From Cranoglanis bouderius (taxonomy: Eukaryota; Chordata; Actinopteri; Siluriformes; Cranoglanididae), in NCBI GenBank assembly GCA_023630585.1, contig CM042566.1, positions 12,840,754 through 12,904,753 of the forward strand: a stretch of DNA of 64,000 nt, read 5' to 3'. The position numbers were made by a program, and so were the translations under genes. Shown here piece by piece: positions 13,496-27,747 of the stretch. Position 1 is the stretch's first letter. Each line of letters starts with the position of its first letter. Below the pieces are notes generated by a model. It did no database searches and had not been told where the DNA came from. It worked only from the letters and a program-made list of their open reading frames with translations.

Positions 13496-16400
13496 ATATG
13501 TGGATGAGAAAGTGTATATTTGAAAGAGCATGTCTATGTGTATGAGAAAGAGAGTTTGTGTGTATGAGTTTGTGTGTATAGAGCCGTCAGCGCTTGCACA
13601 ACTGCAACTTGCCTTCACGCCAAAGGCAAAATCAGTTAATTTAAAACATTTCACAGCATCTGCCTCTAACGCCTTAAACTTTTTTTCTCGCAGAGCTTTT
13701 AGCTCCACCTTATCTTCTCTTCCCTTCCCTTTTTTATCCATGGAAATCAATCTCACTGTCTGTGTGAATTAGACATTAAAGGGAGCGTGTTTCAAGATAC
13801 GCCATGGAGCAGACCAAACAAATTTTTGAGGGGGGGGCAGTAGATTAGAAGTATTTTGAGGGAGACAAACAACAAAACCCGCCCCCTCCCCACCAAGTTG
13901 GGCTGTGCCACCGGTGACTCAACCGCACCAAAGGAAATGAGACAATATTATATGTTGTAAATATAAATATTGTTATTGTCATTATTTATATATACGTATA
14001 TATACAGTATCTCACAAAAGTGAGTACACCCCTCACATTTTTGTAAATATTTTATTATATCTTTTCATGGGACAACACTGAAGAAATGACACTTTGCTAC
14101 AATGTAAAGTAGTGAGTGTACAGCTTGTATAACAGTGTAAATTTGCTGTCCCCTCAAAATAACTCAACACAGCCATTAATGTCTAAACCGCTGGCAACAA
14201 AAGTGAGTACACCCCTAAGTGAAAATGTCCAAATTGGGCCCAATTAGCCATTTTCCCTCCCCGGTGTCATGTGACTCGTTAGTGTTACAAGGTCTCAGGT
14301 GTGAATGGGGAGCCGGTGTGTTAAGAATGGTGTTATCGCTCACACTCACTCATACTGGCCACTGGAAGTTCAACATGGCACCTCATGGCAAAGAACTCTC
14401 TGAGGATCTGAAAAAAAGAATTGTTGCTCTACATAAAGATGGCCTAGGCTATAAGAAGATTGCCAACACCCTGAAACTGAGCTGCAGCACGGTGGCCAAG
14501 ACCATACAGCGGTTTAACAGGACAGGTTCCACTCAGAACAGGCCTCGCCATGGTCGACCAAAGAAGTTGAGTGCACGTGCTCAGCATTATATCCAGAGGT
14601 TGGCTTTGCAGAATAGATGTATGAGTGCTGCCAGCATTGCTGCAGAGGTTGAAGGGGTGGGGGGTCAGCCTGTCAGTGCTCAGACCATTGGCCACACACT
14701 GCATCAAATTGGTCTGCATGGCTGTCGTCCCAGAAGGAAGCCTCTTCTAAAGATGATGCACAAGAAAGCCCGCAAACAGTTTGCTGAAGACAAGCAGACT
14801 AAGGACATGGATTACTGGAACCATGTCCTGTGGTCTGATGAGACCAAGATAAACTTATTTGGTTCAGATGGTGTCAAGCGTGTGTGGCGGCAACCAGGTG
14901 AGGAGTACAAAGACAAGTGTGTCTTGCCTACAGTCAAGCATGGTGGTGGGTGTGTCATGGTCTGGGGCTGCATGAGTGCTGCCGGCATTCATTGAGAGAA
15001 CCATGAATGCAAACATGTACTGTGACATACTGAAGCAGAGCATGATCCCCTCCCTTCGGAAACTGGATATTCCAACATGATAACGACCCCAAACACACCT
15101 ACAAGACAACCACTGCCTTGCTAAAGAAGCTGAGGGTAAAGGTGATTGACTGGCCAAGCATTTCTCTAGACCTAAACCATACTGAGCATCTGTGGGGCAT
15201 CCTCAAACGGAAGGTGGAGGAGCGCAAGGTCTCTAACATCCACCAGCTCTGTGATGTCGTCCTGGAGGAGAGGAAGAGGACACCAGTGGCAACCTGTGAA
15301 GCTCTGGTGAACTCCATGCACAACAGGGTTAAGGCAGTGCTGGAAAATAATGGTGGCCACACAAAATATTGACACTTTGGGCCCAATTTGGACATTTTCA
15401 CTTAGGGGTGTACTCACTTTTGTTGCCAGCGGTTTAGACATTAATGGCTGTGTGTTGAGTTATTTTGAGGGGACAGCAGATTTACACTGTTATACAAGCT
15501 GTGTTGTCCCATGAAAAGATATAATAAAATATTTACAAAAATGTGAGGGGTGTACTCACTTTTGTGAGATACTGTATATTTCCGTAGTAGCAGGCCGGCC
15601 AATGGCCCACTTTGTCCAGCGGCCCACTAGGAAAACTCCCAGTGCTTCAGATGGCCAGTCTGCCCCTGCATGCCACTTTAAATAAAAGAACCAGATCAAG
15701 GCAAATAGGTAGCTAATTTTTTTTCACACTTGGTTAACTAGCTAGTTCGTTTAAGTCGATCGCCTGCCACAGTTGCTAATGAAAACAACACACAATTGTC
15801 TAGAAAGTCTTTGTATGCTATAGCATTAAGATTTTCCTTCACTGGAACTAAGTGGCCCAAACCTGTTCTAACATGACAATGCCCCTGTGCACAAAGTGAG
15901 GTCCATAAAGACATGGTTTCCCAAGGCTGGTGTGGAAGAATTTAAGTGGCCTGTACTGAACCCTGACCTCAATCCCACTGGACAACTTTGGGATGAATCT
16001 GAATGTCAACTTCACACCAGACATCAGAGCCCAACCTCTTGTGCTCTTGTGGCTGAAGGTGCACGAAAGTGGAAAGCCTTAACAGAAGGGTGGAGGCTGT
16101 TATAGCAGCAAAGGGGAAACAACTCAATATTAATACACATGGTTTTGGAATAGGATGTTCAATACTCCGGTGTCCATGTACTTTTGGCCATATAGTATAC
16201 AGACAGTAGACACTACAATTCTTTTTCAGTATACCATACTGCATTTAAAACATAATATTAGCATTCTCATAATCATGAAGAATGGTGGGCCTCTGCAATA
16301 TTTCTCCCTATCATCAAGAGATCGCAAGTCCAAATCCCGATGATGCCAATCCATCTGTAGCCAAGAGTCTTCACCCTCCCCGAGTGGTAGCAGTCGTATG

Positions 16401-19400
16401 ATACAAGAGACGTAACTGTTGGGTGGGAATTGGCCACGACTAAATTAGGGAGAAATCGGGGTGGGTGGGCATTGGCCAAGAGTAAATGAATCACACATCA
16501 CACAGCAATATCTAATGCTGAAATCTCATCATTCACATTTAAGGAGCTTTGCTTGTCTCATTACTAATTTCTCATAAGCCCACAACTTGCAAATGCAATG
16601 GTCTGTGATATAGTGCAAAACTGATGTGTAGAGGTTATTCCAAGCAAACACTTTTTTTAATTTGACAAAATTTGTTTCGTTTTGAATGACAGATGACATG
16701 CTAGACCCACTCTAACATGCACAGTTACATTTTGTGTTCTATTATTGTTTATTTTCATTAATTATTATCATTTAAATTAACCAAGTATGAATAACGTCCC
16801 ACAAGTGTGTGTTACCTGCTGTTCAAGTGATCCTGACACCCTCTGACCTCAGTGGAACTGGGATGGTCACCGTCCAAGAGCTGCTGAACAATAAGATTCA
16901 CATCCAGGATCCTTCCCATCAAGCTGTTCATCTCCTGGTCCAGGCTCTCAAACCTAACACACAGAAAGGCATCTATTTCACCATTCACCCAACACTAATA
17001 TAACATTGCCCCTATTTAGAAGATATCTGCAACTCTCTTCTGTAATAGTATATGTATATATATAGTATATAATGTAAACATCTATGAATTAATGCAGGAA
17101 GAGTGAATCGACGCCCAATCTCAACCCAGAACACTCTTCCTGTCCAGTAGTGGCACATTGTTTTTTATATAGGCGCACCTGAAATTGCGTGCTAAGTCTG
17201 TGCATGTGCCGTGCTACCCCATATAAGTAACACCATTGCCTCCCACAAAGCCCTCTATCCCCTCTCCCCAGAAATGCATGTTTTGGCAGTTTAGTAAGAG
17301 TGCAAGTATTCAAGGTTGTCCAACAGGCACAACTGTTACGACACCAGAGTAAGGCTGGATACAGTTGCGGTGTAAAAATCTGTCACTTTATTAAGAACAC
17401 ACAAAGCAGGAAATCAGGACAACGGCAAGCTTTAGGCAGATCCAAAAGACAGGCAGGGTTCAAAAATACCAGCAGACAGTTATTTCAGGGGCTTAGGCAA
17501 GATACAAAAAACCAGGAAACCAGCGGAAGTTCAAAAATACCAAAAACAGACTTTGTAGGGTTTAGGCAAAAATCGTAATCCAAAAAGTACTTAGCTGAGT
17601 TCGGAAACCAGAATATCAGTCCAGGAAAGAGTGCTCAGTACTGTTGAATATAATATAGACAAACTAATACTTCGCAACGTGCGCGACAAACTAAAGAACT
17701 TAAATAGTGAGTATGAGTGCAACCTAGAAAATTAAGGACAGGTGTGTAATCAGAAGGTGGGTGACTGTGAGCGTGGGAGTGAAGGAGTGTTCTGGATGTT
17801 GTAGTCCCTGGCGGCCATATCTGTAGGCCGCCGAGCCTGCTGGGATGTGTAGTGCGGTCAGTGTGCATGTGGATTGGTGGCGGCCATGTTCGTAGGCCGC
17901 TGAGAGTTCTGGGAAATGGAGTCGCGCTTATGGCGCGACCTAACAGAGCCCCCTAACAGAGCCCCCTCCAAAGGGCTCACTCCGGGAGCACTCTCTTGTC
18001 TGGGTCGGCCTCTGGGTCGAGGCCCTGGGTACTCAGGATGCTGACGGTGGAAATCATTGACCATATCGGGGTCTAGAATATCCTGGGCTGTAACCCAGCT
18101 CTGTTCCTCGGGACCATACCCCTCCCACTCAGTGAGGTACTGGAGCCGCCCTTGACGTCGACGGGACTTAAGAATCTGGTGAACTTGGTAGGCCAGTTGT
18201 CCCCCGACCTCCAGTGGAGGAGGCAGGGTGTCAGAAGGGTGTTGATTGGTGAGGATGCCTGTATGGAAGGGTTTGAGAAGGGAGACGTGAAAGGACGGAG
18301 CTATACGCCAGTGCGGGGGGATGGCTAATTTGTATGTTACCTCATTGATGGGTTTTATGATCTTGAATGGTCCGATGTAACGAGGACAGAGCTTCTTGCA
18401 GGGGTGTTTAAGTTTCAGGTCTCGGGTTGAGAGCCATACTCGTTCCCCTGGTTGGTACTTTGGCGGTGCTTGTTGACGGCGATCGGCCTGGGCTTTTGCT
18501 TGGGTGGCCACTTACCTTAGTCGTTGATGTGTGTTAGCCCAAACCTGCTCGCTGCGTTCAAACCATTCGTTCACTGCCGGGGCATCCGTGACCGTGGTGT
18601 TCCACGGGAACAGTGGTGGTTGATAACCCAGAACACACTGGAATGGTGTCAGGTTGGTGGCTGAGTGGCGGAGAGAGTTTTGGGCGTATTCCGCCCAAGG
18701 CAGGAAGCGTGACCAGTCGGAGGGGTTTTGGCTGCAGAACGAACGGAGCATTCTCCCTACTTCCTGATTTACACGTTCTACCTGCCCATTAGATTCGGGG
18801 TGATAACCGGAGGTGAGACTGATATTCACACCCAGCTTCTCCATGAACCCTGACCACACCCGTGAGGTGAATTGCGGCCCTTGGTCGCTTACGATGTCCT
18901 CCGGAATACCAAAATAACGGAAAACATGATTAAAGATTAGTTCTGCGGTGTAGAATGCGGAAGGGAGACTGGGAATGGGGATCAAACGAAGAGATTTAGA
19001 AAAACGGTCGAGGATAACGAAAATGGTGGTGTTACCTAGAGAATTTGGAAGATCTGTGAGGAAGTTGATGGCTAAATTTTACCAGGGACGCTGGGGTGTG
19101 GATAGTGGCATGAGCTGGCCTACCGGGAGTGCTCTGGGTACCTTAGTTTGGGCACAAATGCTACAAGATTTTACAGCCTGTTGTATGTCCCGGGACATGT
19201 GGGGCCACCAATACTTGGGTGCCAATAGATGGTACGTACGTCGGGAACCGGGGTGACCTGTGCCTGGGGCCGTATGGGCCCACTTGATTAATTGGTCCCG
19301 GTGTGCCCGTGAGACAAACAACTTAGCAGGTGGACAGGCCGAGGGTATGTGTTTACGTGGGATTCTGGCTAGAATGTGGTCCAGTTCCCACTGTATGTTG

Positions 19401-22400
19401 CCGACCAGGCAGGAAGGAGGCAGAATGTGATCTGGGTGTGGAGGTTGGGGATCTTTACTGTGAATATGGGAAAGGGCGTCAGCTTTATGATTCTTGGATC
19501 CGGGACGGTAAGATAAACAGGTAAACTGAAAATGTGCAAAAAACAAAGACCAACGGGCTTGACGGGGATTTAGGCGTTTCGCAGTGTGCAGATATTCGAG
19601 GTTCTTATGATAAATCATAAATTATAAAGGGGTGCTCTGCCTCTTCCAGCCAATGTCGCCACTCTTCTAAAGCTAATTTGATAGCTAGGAGCTCTCGATC
19701 CCCCACATCTTTCTGCCTGCGACAATTTTCTTGAGAAAAAGGCCACCAGGTGAAGTTTGGGTTTTTCCCCTAGGCATTGAGAAAGAATGGCCCCTACTCT
19801 GGCCTCGGAGGCATCTACCTCCACTATGAAGGGACGAGAGGGGTCGGGGTGTTTGAGTATGGGCGCGGTGGTGAAGGCAGTTTTGAGCCGGGAGAAAGCC
19901 CTCTTGGCCTCCGGGTTCCATACGAGACGGTGGGGTCCACCGCACAGCAGGGCTGTGAGAGGCAGGGCAATGGAACTAAAGCTCCGGATAAAACGCCGGT
20001 AAAAATTGGCAAACCCCAGAAAACTTTGCAATTCCTTGATTGTTGTTGGATTGGGCCACTGTGTCACAGCTGTGACCTTACTTTGGTCCATGGCAACCCC
20101 CTCGGGGCTGATAACATAACCTAAGAAGGTTGTGGTGTTTTTGTGGAAGTCACATTTTTCTGCTTTGACGTACAATTGATTTTCCAGGAGGCGAGAGAGG
20201 ACCTGGCGCACATGGGCCACATGAGTTTCATAGGTGGGGGAGTAAATTAAAATATCGTCAATATAGGCGATGACGAATTTGCCTAACATGTCCCTCAGTA
20301 CATCATTAATTAGACATTGGAATACAGAGGGCGGGTCAGTGAGCCCATACGGCATAACGAGGTACTCATAGTGACCTGTAGCTGTACTGAAGGCGGTTTT
20401 CCACTCGTCCCCTTCTCGTATACGAACGAGGTTGTAAGCACTACGCAGGTCTAATTCCGTGAAGTAGTGGGCCTCTTGTAGTTGTTCTAGGGCTGAGGGG
20501 ACGAGTGGAAGAGGATACGGGTACTTGACTGAAGCCCGGTTAAGACCTCGGTAATCAATGCATGGCCGAAGGCCCCCTCCTTTCTTAGCCACGAAGAAGA
20601 AACTTGGTGCTGCCGGGAAGTGGAGTGATATATCCCTGTTGGAGTGCCTCCTGAATATACTCAGACATGGCATTATGTTCTGCTTGTGATAATGGGTAAA
20701 TATGGCCACGAGGCAGCGTCATACCAGGTAGGAGGTCAATAGCGCAATCATATGGACGATGGGGCGGCAGACCGCTCGCCTTGGTTTTGCTGAACACTTC
20801 CCCGAGGTCTTGATATTCGGTGGGTATATCTACCTTAGACGTAATCTCGGGGCTTTCTATGGTAGTTGTAGCTACCGTTAGCGTGATCGTGTTGAGGCAG
20901 TGCTGCCGCAGGAAGGTGACCAGCTTGTGATTTGAAGGTCTACCCAGGTAATTTTAGGGTTATGTTGCTCCATCCAGGGTAATCCTAAGATGATGCGATA
21001 ACGGGCAGAATTGGTGATCCAGAAAGTCATATCCTCGCGGTGAAGGGCATGAACTCGAAGCCCCAGGGGGTGAGTGTGGTGAGTGATGTCGCCGATGGGC
21101 TTGCCATCGATAGCTTGGACACTGAGTGAGTTGGATAATGGACAGATGGGTAGGCCAAGCTGATGCACGATCCCCTCGTCTATGAAGCTGCCTGCCGCCC
21201 CGGAGTCGGGCATGGCTGTAAATAGAGTGCAAGTGCCTGAGTGTTCAAGAATTACAGGTAAGGTGAAAGCATGAGAAACAGCATCAGGAACTTTACTCAT
21301 CGGGGCTGAGCGGGTGTGTGGTCCGCCCCTCGCCGGGGTCACATTCGAGGGGCGGATCGGGCAGGAGTTGAGGAGGTGGTCAGCTTGGCCGCAATAGAAG
21401 CATAGGTTCTCCCGGCGTCTCCTCTCCCTCTCACCGCAGTTGAGCTTGGCGTGCCCGATTTGCAAGGGCTCCATGGTCGCGAGGGGTCTGGTCGATTCAG
21501 TGCGATGAGGCTGAAGACCACGGCTGTGTAGCAGCTGGTCGAGCCATATGGCGAGGTCGATTAACGCGTCAAGATTTAGGGGTTCATCGCGACATGCCAT
21601 TTCGGTTAAGATGGCCGGGTTGAGGCCCTGACGGAAGACAGCTTTCAACGCCACATCGTTCCAGCCGCTGCCTGCAGCGATTGTGTGAAATTCCAAGGCG
21701 AATTCCGCCACGCGAAGTAAGCCTTGTCGTAGTGTGAGTAACCGCTCCCCGACTTCCTGGTGGTCGGGAGCATGATCAAACACCCGTCGAAACATGGCGA
21801 TGAACGTCTCATATGAGGTGACAGCTTCCCCGCCTCGCTCACGTACAGCCGCGGCCCACCGGAGTGCTTTGCCCGTTAACAATGCGATGAAACGGGATAT
21901 ATTTTCATTGTCCGACATTTCCCCACAGCAGTCAAAATACAAAGAGCATTGCAAGATAAATCCCTTACACAGTCCCGGATTGCCGGCGTATTTCTCCGGT
22001 ATGGGCATAGGCATGCGAGGCGCGTGCACGGGAGCAGGCGCGACGTGCTGTGTTGCCGTAGCTGCCACTTGCGAGAGGCACTGCAGGCTCTGGACCATCT
22101 CGCCCAAACACTGCTGTTGGACGCTGAGTATCTGGGCATGAGCCGTGATCGCCTGGAGGATTTTCTCCGCTGCATCCATGATGGGCGAAGTATTCTGTTA
22201 CGACACCAGAGTAAGGCTGGATACAGTTGCGGTGTAAAAATCCGTCACTTTATTAAGAACACACAAAGAAGGAAATCAGGACAACGGCAAGCTTTAGGCA
22301 GATCCAAAAGACAGGCAGAGTTCAAAAATACCGGCAGACAGTTATTTTAGGGGCTTAGGCAAAATACAAAAAAACAGGAAACCAGCGGAAGTTCAAAAAT

Positions 22401-25400
22401 ACCAAAAACAGACTTTGTAGGGTTTAGGCAAAAATCGTAATCCAAAAAGTACTGAGCTGAGTTCGGAAACCAGAATATCAGTCCAGGAAAGAGTGCTCGG
22501 TACTGTTGAATATAATATAGACAAACTAATACTTCGCGACGTGCGCAACAAACTAAAGAACTTAAATAGTGAGTATGAGCGCAACCTAGAAAATTAAGGA
22601 CTGGTGTGTAATCAGAAGGTGGGTGACTGTGAGCGTGGGAGTGAAGGAGTGTTCTGGATGTTGTAGTCCCTGGTGGCCATATCTGTAGGCCGCCAAGCCT
22701 GCTGGGATGTGTAGTGCGGTGTGTGTGCGTGTGGATTGGCGGCGGCCATGTTCGTAGGCCGCTGAGAGTTCTGGGAAATGGAGTCGCGCTTATGGCGCGA
22801 CCTAACAACAACACTGTGACAATCAAAGACAATCAAATGTCACCCCACCATCCTGCCACCAACTCATGTGAAAAATGTAAACGGACTTAGTCAAAACCAT
22901 GATTTGCAAATGGTATAGACCCATATAAAGATTAACTTAAAAGCAAGTAGGCTATGTGCACTATGTCCGCTGTCTGTATGCATGATGCATGAAATGAAAA
23001 CCAAACCAAATCTAAACACAATAAATGCAATAATAAATTCGTTACATTTTTTTTTTTTTTTTTTTAACAAATTCACACCACTAAATTTGTACGGTACTTC
23101 ACTATGCAAGTTGCTACCTTATGATCTAACAAGTGATTTGTGTGAAGGGCGCAACAAACTTTTGAAGATACTGAAGATACTGCAGAATGAAGAGATACAA
23201 ACCCTCTGGAGCACAGTTTAGAAAAAAACTAGAGGAAGAAGCAAATCACTCAAAAGACAATGGGATATTATCATCAGCATTTATAACACATACCAGCACC
23301 ATTTCATCTACACAGGGGACATTTTTCCATTGTTTCACAAACTCATTCCTAGGAACCAAATTAGCATATAACACCTTGGGGTGAGTCTACCTGACTGGGA
23401 GTCCATCCTGCCATAAAATACATAGTGTCTCTCCCATTTGATACGGTGGTCATTATACACTTCATAGAGGTGCATGGGGTATATGTTGTGTATGAGAGTA
23501 AGCCCTAGAGAGTGAGGAATGTCTTGGGGAAGAGACCTGTACCATCTGGTCTCATCTGAGCTCTTTTGGATGCAATTCCATCCACATCCAGTGCTAGCCA
23601 CACAGGTTCATCCATTCATTCTGTTATAAGTTTCCACTTATACTTGTTATTACATGTTATTCTTGTATTATGCCCTGTATAGTAAACACTATAATTATGC
23701 TACCTCTTAAATTAATAATGTGTGATTCGGTTGATTTGTTTGATTGGAAATAGTTTTCTAACTAAGTTTTAGTACGTTAGTCATATTTGAAAGCGACCTC
23801 TGATAACCTAGTGTACAAGGCTAATACTTGTTTAGAGTTAAAATAAAAACCCCTGACAAGTAAATCAGAAAGGCCTAGGTTTGCGCGTCTATAAAAATCC
23901 TCTGAGCTAACCAAATAATTATTTAATAAGTAGGCCATATAAAAGCCTCTGGCGTAGGAACGTCACTTTATAGTGAAAGCTTAGTATGAAGCTGTTTTAA
24001 ATTAAATGCAACTCGAACACTGAGATTTTATCCTTAAGTAAAAGGTTGTTAAGCTAAATAATTATTGGAGTCAGATACTTAAGTGAATCAAATATTGGAT
24101 TTAAACCTTTAATTGAATATTGGAGTCAGATATAAGTCATAAAGTTAAAATACGCCTTTTACCTTCGTCTGCACCTATTTCTGTCCTTGGTCATAGGAGA
24201 GCAGTGGATTAAGATAATATCATTTTATACTTAGTCCTACAGTGCAGCTCAGTAAGATGTATTTTGAAGTGCAGTTAGGCTGGCTAGCTAGCCATAAACT
24301 AACTGTTAGTTGTGCTCTATGTTGTTTACATTAAATTCAAGTGGAAAATTTTACAGAGATCTCAGATTTCAGAACACGCTTCTTGGAGAGTCACCTGCCG
24401 ATTGTGCACATTAAGCCGTTGCTGTCTCAGTTACACTCAATTTCCGACCTGAACCTATATCCCTCCACATCCACTTTCTTGCACGATAACAACTCAGGTA
24501 CCTGCCTGAGCCACTGTCTGACTGACTCTGTGTTGTAACCACAATATATGACCAGGATATTCATGTCTTTTTACACACACAAAAAAAAAACGCCAGGTAT
24601 CTACACTAGAGTAGTCACTTTTTCCTTGAGAGAGTCATATTTTAGGTGTATCACACCATCTAGTGTATAGACATTTGGCCAAAAGTTTGTGAACACCTGA
24701 CCATCACACCCATATGTGGTTCTTCCCCAAAATGTTGCCACAGAGTTGGAAGCACACAATTGTATAGGATGTCTTTTTTTGTGTTTTAACATTACAATTG
24801 CAAACTAAGAGGCCTAGCCCAAACATGTTCCAGCACGACAATGCCCCTGTGCGAGGTCCATGAAAACACAGTTTGCCAAAGTTGGAATGGAAGAACTTGA
24901 GTGGCCCTGACCTCAACCCCACTGAACACTTTTGGAATGAAACTGGAACACCAGCTGAGCTCCAGGCCTTCTCGCCCGACATCAGTACCTGACCTCACTA
25001 ATGCTCTTGTGGCGGAATGGGCACATTCCCACAGACACGCTCCAAAATCTAGTGGAAAGCACATATGTGTGTGATGATCAGGTGTCCACAAACTCTTGGC
25101 CATATAGTGTATCTGCAGTACACTAGTTGTCCCCTCAAGCAATGCCTGAGCATGTGCATTTCAAAATAATAGGATCAGCAAGTCACTTTCCCAGTCAATC
25201 AGTCACTCACTGAGCGAAAATGCCTGGTCTAGGTAATAAGAGATACAAAGTTAATTTTTTAAATCAATATTATATATATTTTTAAGTCAACAAATAAAAT
25301 CACTGGCAAACATCTAATGTGTGTATTGAATTTAACAGTATAACATAACTTATTATACTGGCACATGCCTACCTGTGAGCGACCACCTCAACATCCTCAA

Positions 25401-27699
25401 GTCTTTCAGGAACATCCATTTTCTTCAGCCATTTTTCCTTTTCATCAATCCACAGTTCACATGCATTCACTTCACTGAACATGCGGTAGACAGCAAGAGC
25501 ATCATTCAGCCACTGCTGCCGCATCACCGCAACCTCTGCCACCTCACTATACACACGCTCCACTTCCTGTATCCGCTCTTTTACTTCTTCTAGCTCTCCA
25601 TAATGAAGCGGCAGCACTATTGCATGTTTACGGAGTGCTACAACATTTTGCCGGTGCTTGTCCACTTCCTCACGAACACGGACATGCTTCTTGAGCAGCG
25701 ACTGCGTAGAAAACTCATCGTGACCAAAATCGTCACTGGAGACAAGTCTGTAGGCATCTTGAAGCCACGCTAGCTGATCATCCATTTCGGCACTAAACTG
25801 AAAGAAGTCCAGCGCCTCCTGCAGGTGGCCAAGTCTCATTGCGGCTTGATCCTCCAGTCTTTTCCAATCTTCCTTCACCTCCATCAACCTGTCATTTATT
25901 CCAGCTGTGTGCAACCGTTTTTGCGTGACAATTTGCTTTCCCTTTTTCATAGTCTGCTGAAGAAGTGCACGTCGAGCTAACAGCTCACCAGCTAGGCTCT
26001 TGTGCTTCTGCAGGAGCTTCAGGACGCTGCTCAGATCTTTCCCGCAGCTCTGTGTGTTCAGGATTGAGATCTTCTCGCGCATCCAGCACTCACACTCTTC
26101 TACTTCCTGGAAGAAAACCCAGAGCTCACGGGAATCCTCCAGCTCAGAGCGACGTTTAGCTGCTAGCTGTTTCAGTTCCTCCAGACAAGTGCTTACATGA
26201 TTAACACGATTACAGATCACCTGAGGGTCGCATGGCTGGTATCCTACAAAAGACCAAGAGCGATATAATGATATATAGTCAGTTTTATGCTAATTATTAA
26301 TGACAATAATAATAAAACAATATATCCAAATGATTGGCTTCAGCAAATTTCTCAGATTAAGCCAATCGTTCCCAATTTTCTTCAACCTGCAACTGTTGTG
26401 GCCATTTAGTTCCCATTTACCAGTATTTGGCTTGAAAGCTTATTTAAACAGTTATACTAAAACCATATAATTCTAAGTTCATCTACTGATATCTTGTTCT
26501 TATTGCTGTTACCTTAAGTAACATCGCTATATGGACAAAAGAGGACTTATATGGTTTTATTTGATTTACATATTTTATCATGGACACTGATATGTTTGGG
26601 GGTAATTACATTACTTTATTATAAGTTAAATAACAGTTATGTCTTCTGTGGTACTCTCAACACATGACTTTTAAATTCTGGATTAGAGCATCACAGATTG
26701 AAAAACATGCACTTAAATCACAACAATAAATACAGGTACAAAATCATATCCCTACAAATATACAAAGCTATGTAATCTGTGCTAATTGCATATTGACGTG
26801 TGCACAATACTGTACGAAGTGTTCACGATACTGCGCAAAGTGTTTACAATGCCGTGTAAAGTGTTTTCGCTCTGTACAACGTGTTTACGATATTGTGTTT
26901 GCAATACTTTGCAACCTTGCAAAAGTGAAATGTTTAAAATATTGTACATGTTGAATATCACAGCACATCATAAAATGGATTATGGGCACATGCATACTGT
27001 GTGTTATGTGTGCACAACCTACAACTTAAATTACAACTATAAATACAGGAACAAAAACCAATACAAATATATAAACCTACATCACTTCTGGTGATGGCAT
27101 ACTGTGCAACGTTTTCACTATACTGTATGAAGTGTTCACGATATTGTGATCAGTGTTAAGTGATAAGTGTTCATGACACTGTATGGAGTACACTATATTG
27201 CCAAAAGTATGTGGACACCTGACCAATCATACCCACGTGTGCTTGTTGAACATCCCATTCCAGATTTAGTCCCCCTTTGCTGTTATAATAAACTTCACTC
27301 GTCTGGGAAGGCTTTCAGCTAGATTTTGGAACATGGCTCTGTGCAGGACACTCCAGTTCTTCCACTCCAGCCTTGGCAAACCATGTCTTTATGTACCTCA
27401 CTTTGTGCACAGGGGCATTGTCATGTTGCAGCAGGTCTGGGGAAGGCCCAGATATGAGTGTGATGGTCAGGTATCCACATACTAATGGCTATATAGTGTA
27501 TTCACAATACTGCAAGTGTTCATTATGCAAAGTGCTTACAGTACTGTGTGATGTGCTCACAATACTGTGCGAAGTGTTTATTGTGCATGTTGAATATCAC
27601 AGTATATCATAAATTCAATTATGGGTGTATACCTATGGTGTGTTTTGTTTTGTGTTTAATCACAATTAGTGTGTTTTGGTTGTTAAAAGTGCTATCAAA

Positions 27700-27747
<48 letters not shown>

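Larger units (their letters stand above)
12940..15668. mobile_element. hAT-like non-autonomous element with nested Tc1
   Basis: Ends CAGGGGCGGACTGG and the inverse CCAGTCTGCCCCTG, with 8-bp duplications CATGCCGC (12932-12939) and CATGCCAC (15669-15676), seven of eight bases equal. Without the nested Tc1 (14005-15574) it is about 1.16 kb. No transposase frame of its own. Confidence 0.8.
17334..22807 (-). mobile_element. Ty3/gypsy chromovirus-type LTR retrotransposon, full length but broken
   Basis: 5,474 bp with 612 bp LTRs (17334-17945 and 22196-22807) and a 5-bp ACAAC target duplication (17329-17333 and 22808-22812). Minus-strand order is gag, protease, RT, RNase H, integrase, chromodomain. 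The LTR copies differ at roughly 3% by eye, so it is older than the element at 46958. Frames are broken in pol, so this copy is not autonomous now. It lies in sptbn4 intron 13 on the gene's own strand. Confidence 0.95.

Noticed and set aside
23335..23601. 88-codon minus-strand frame with many aromatic residues
   Set aside because: No family recognised, no splice borders or neighbours; treated as chance or unknown repeat.
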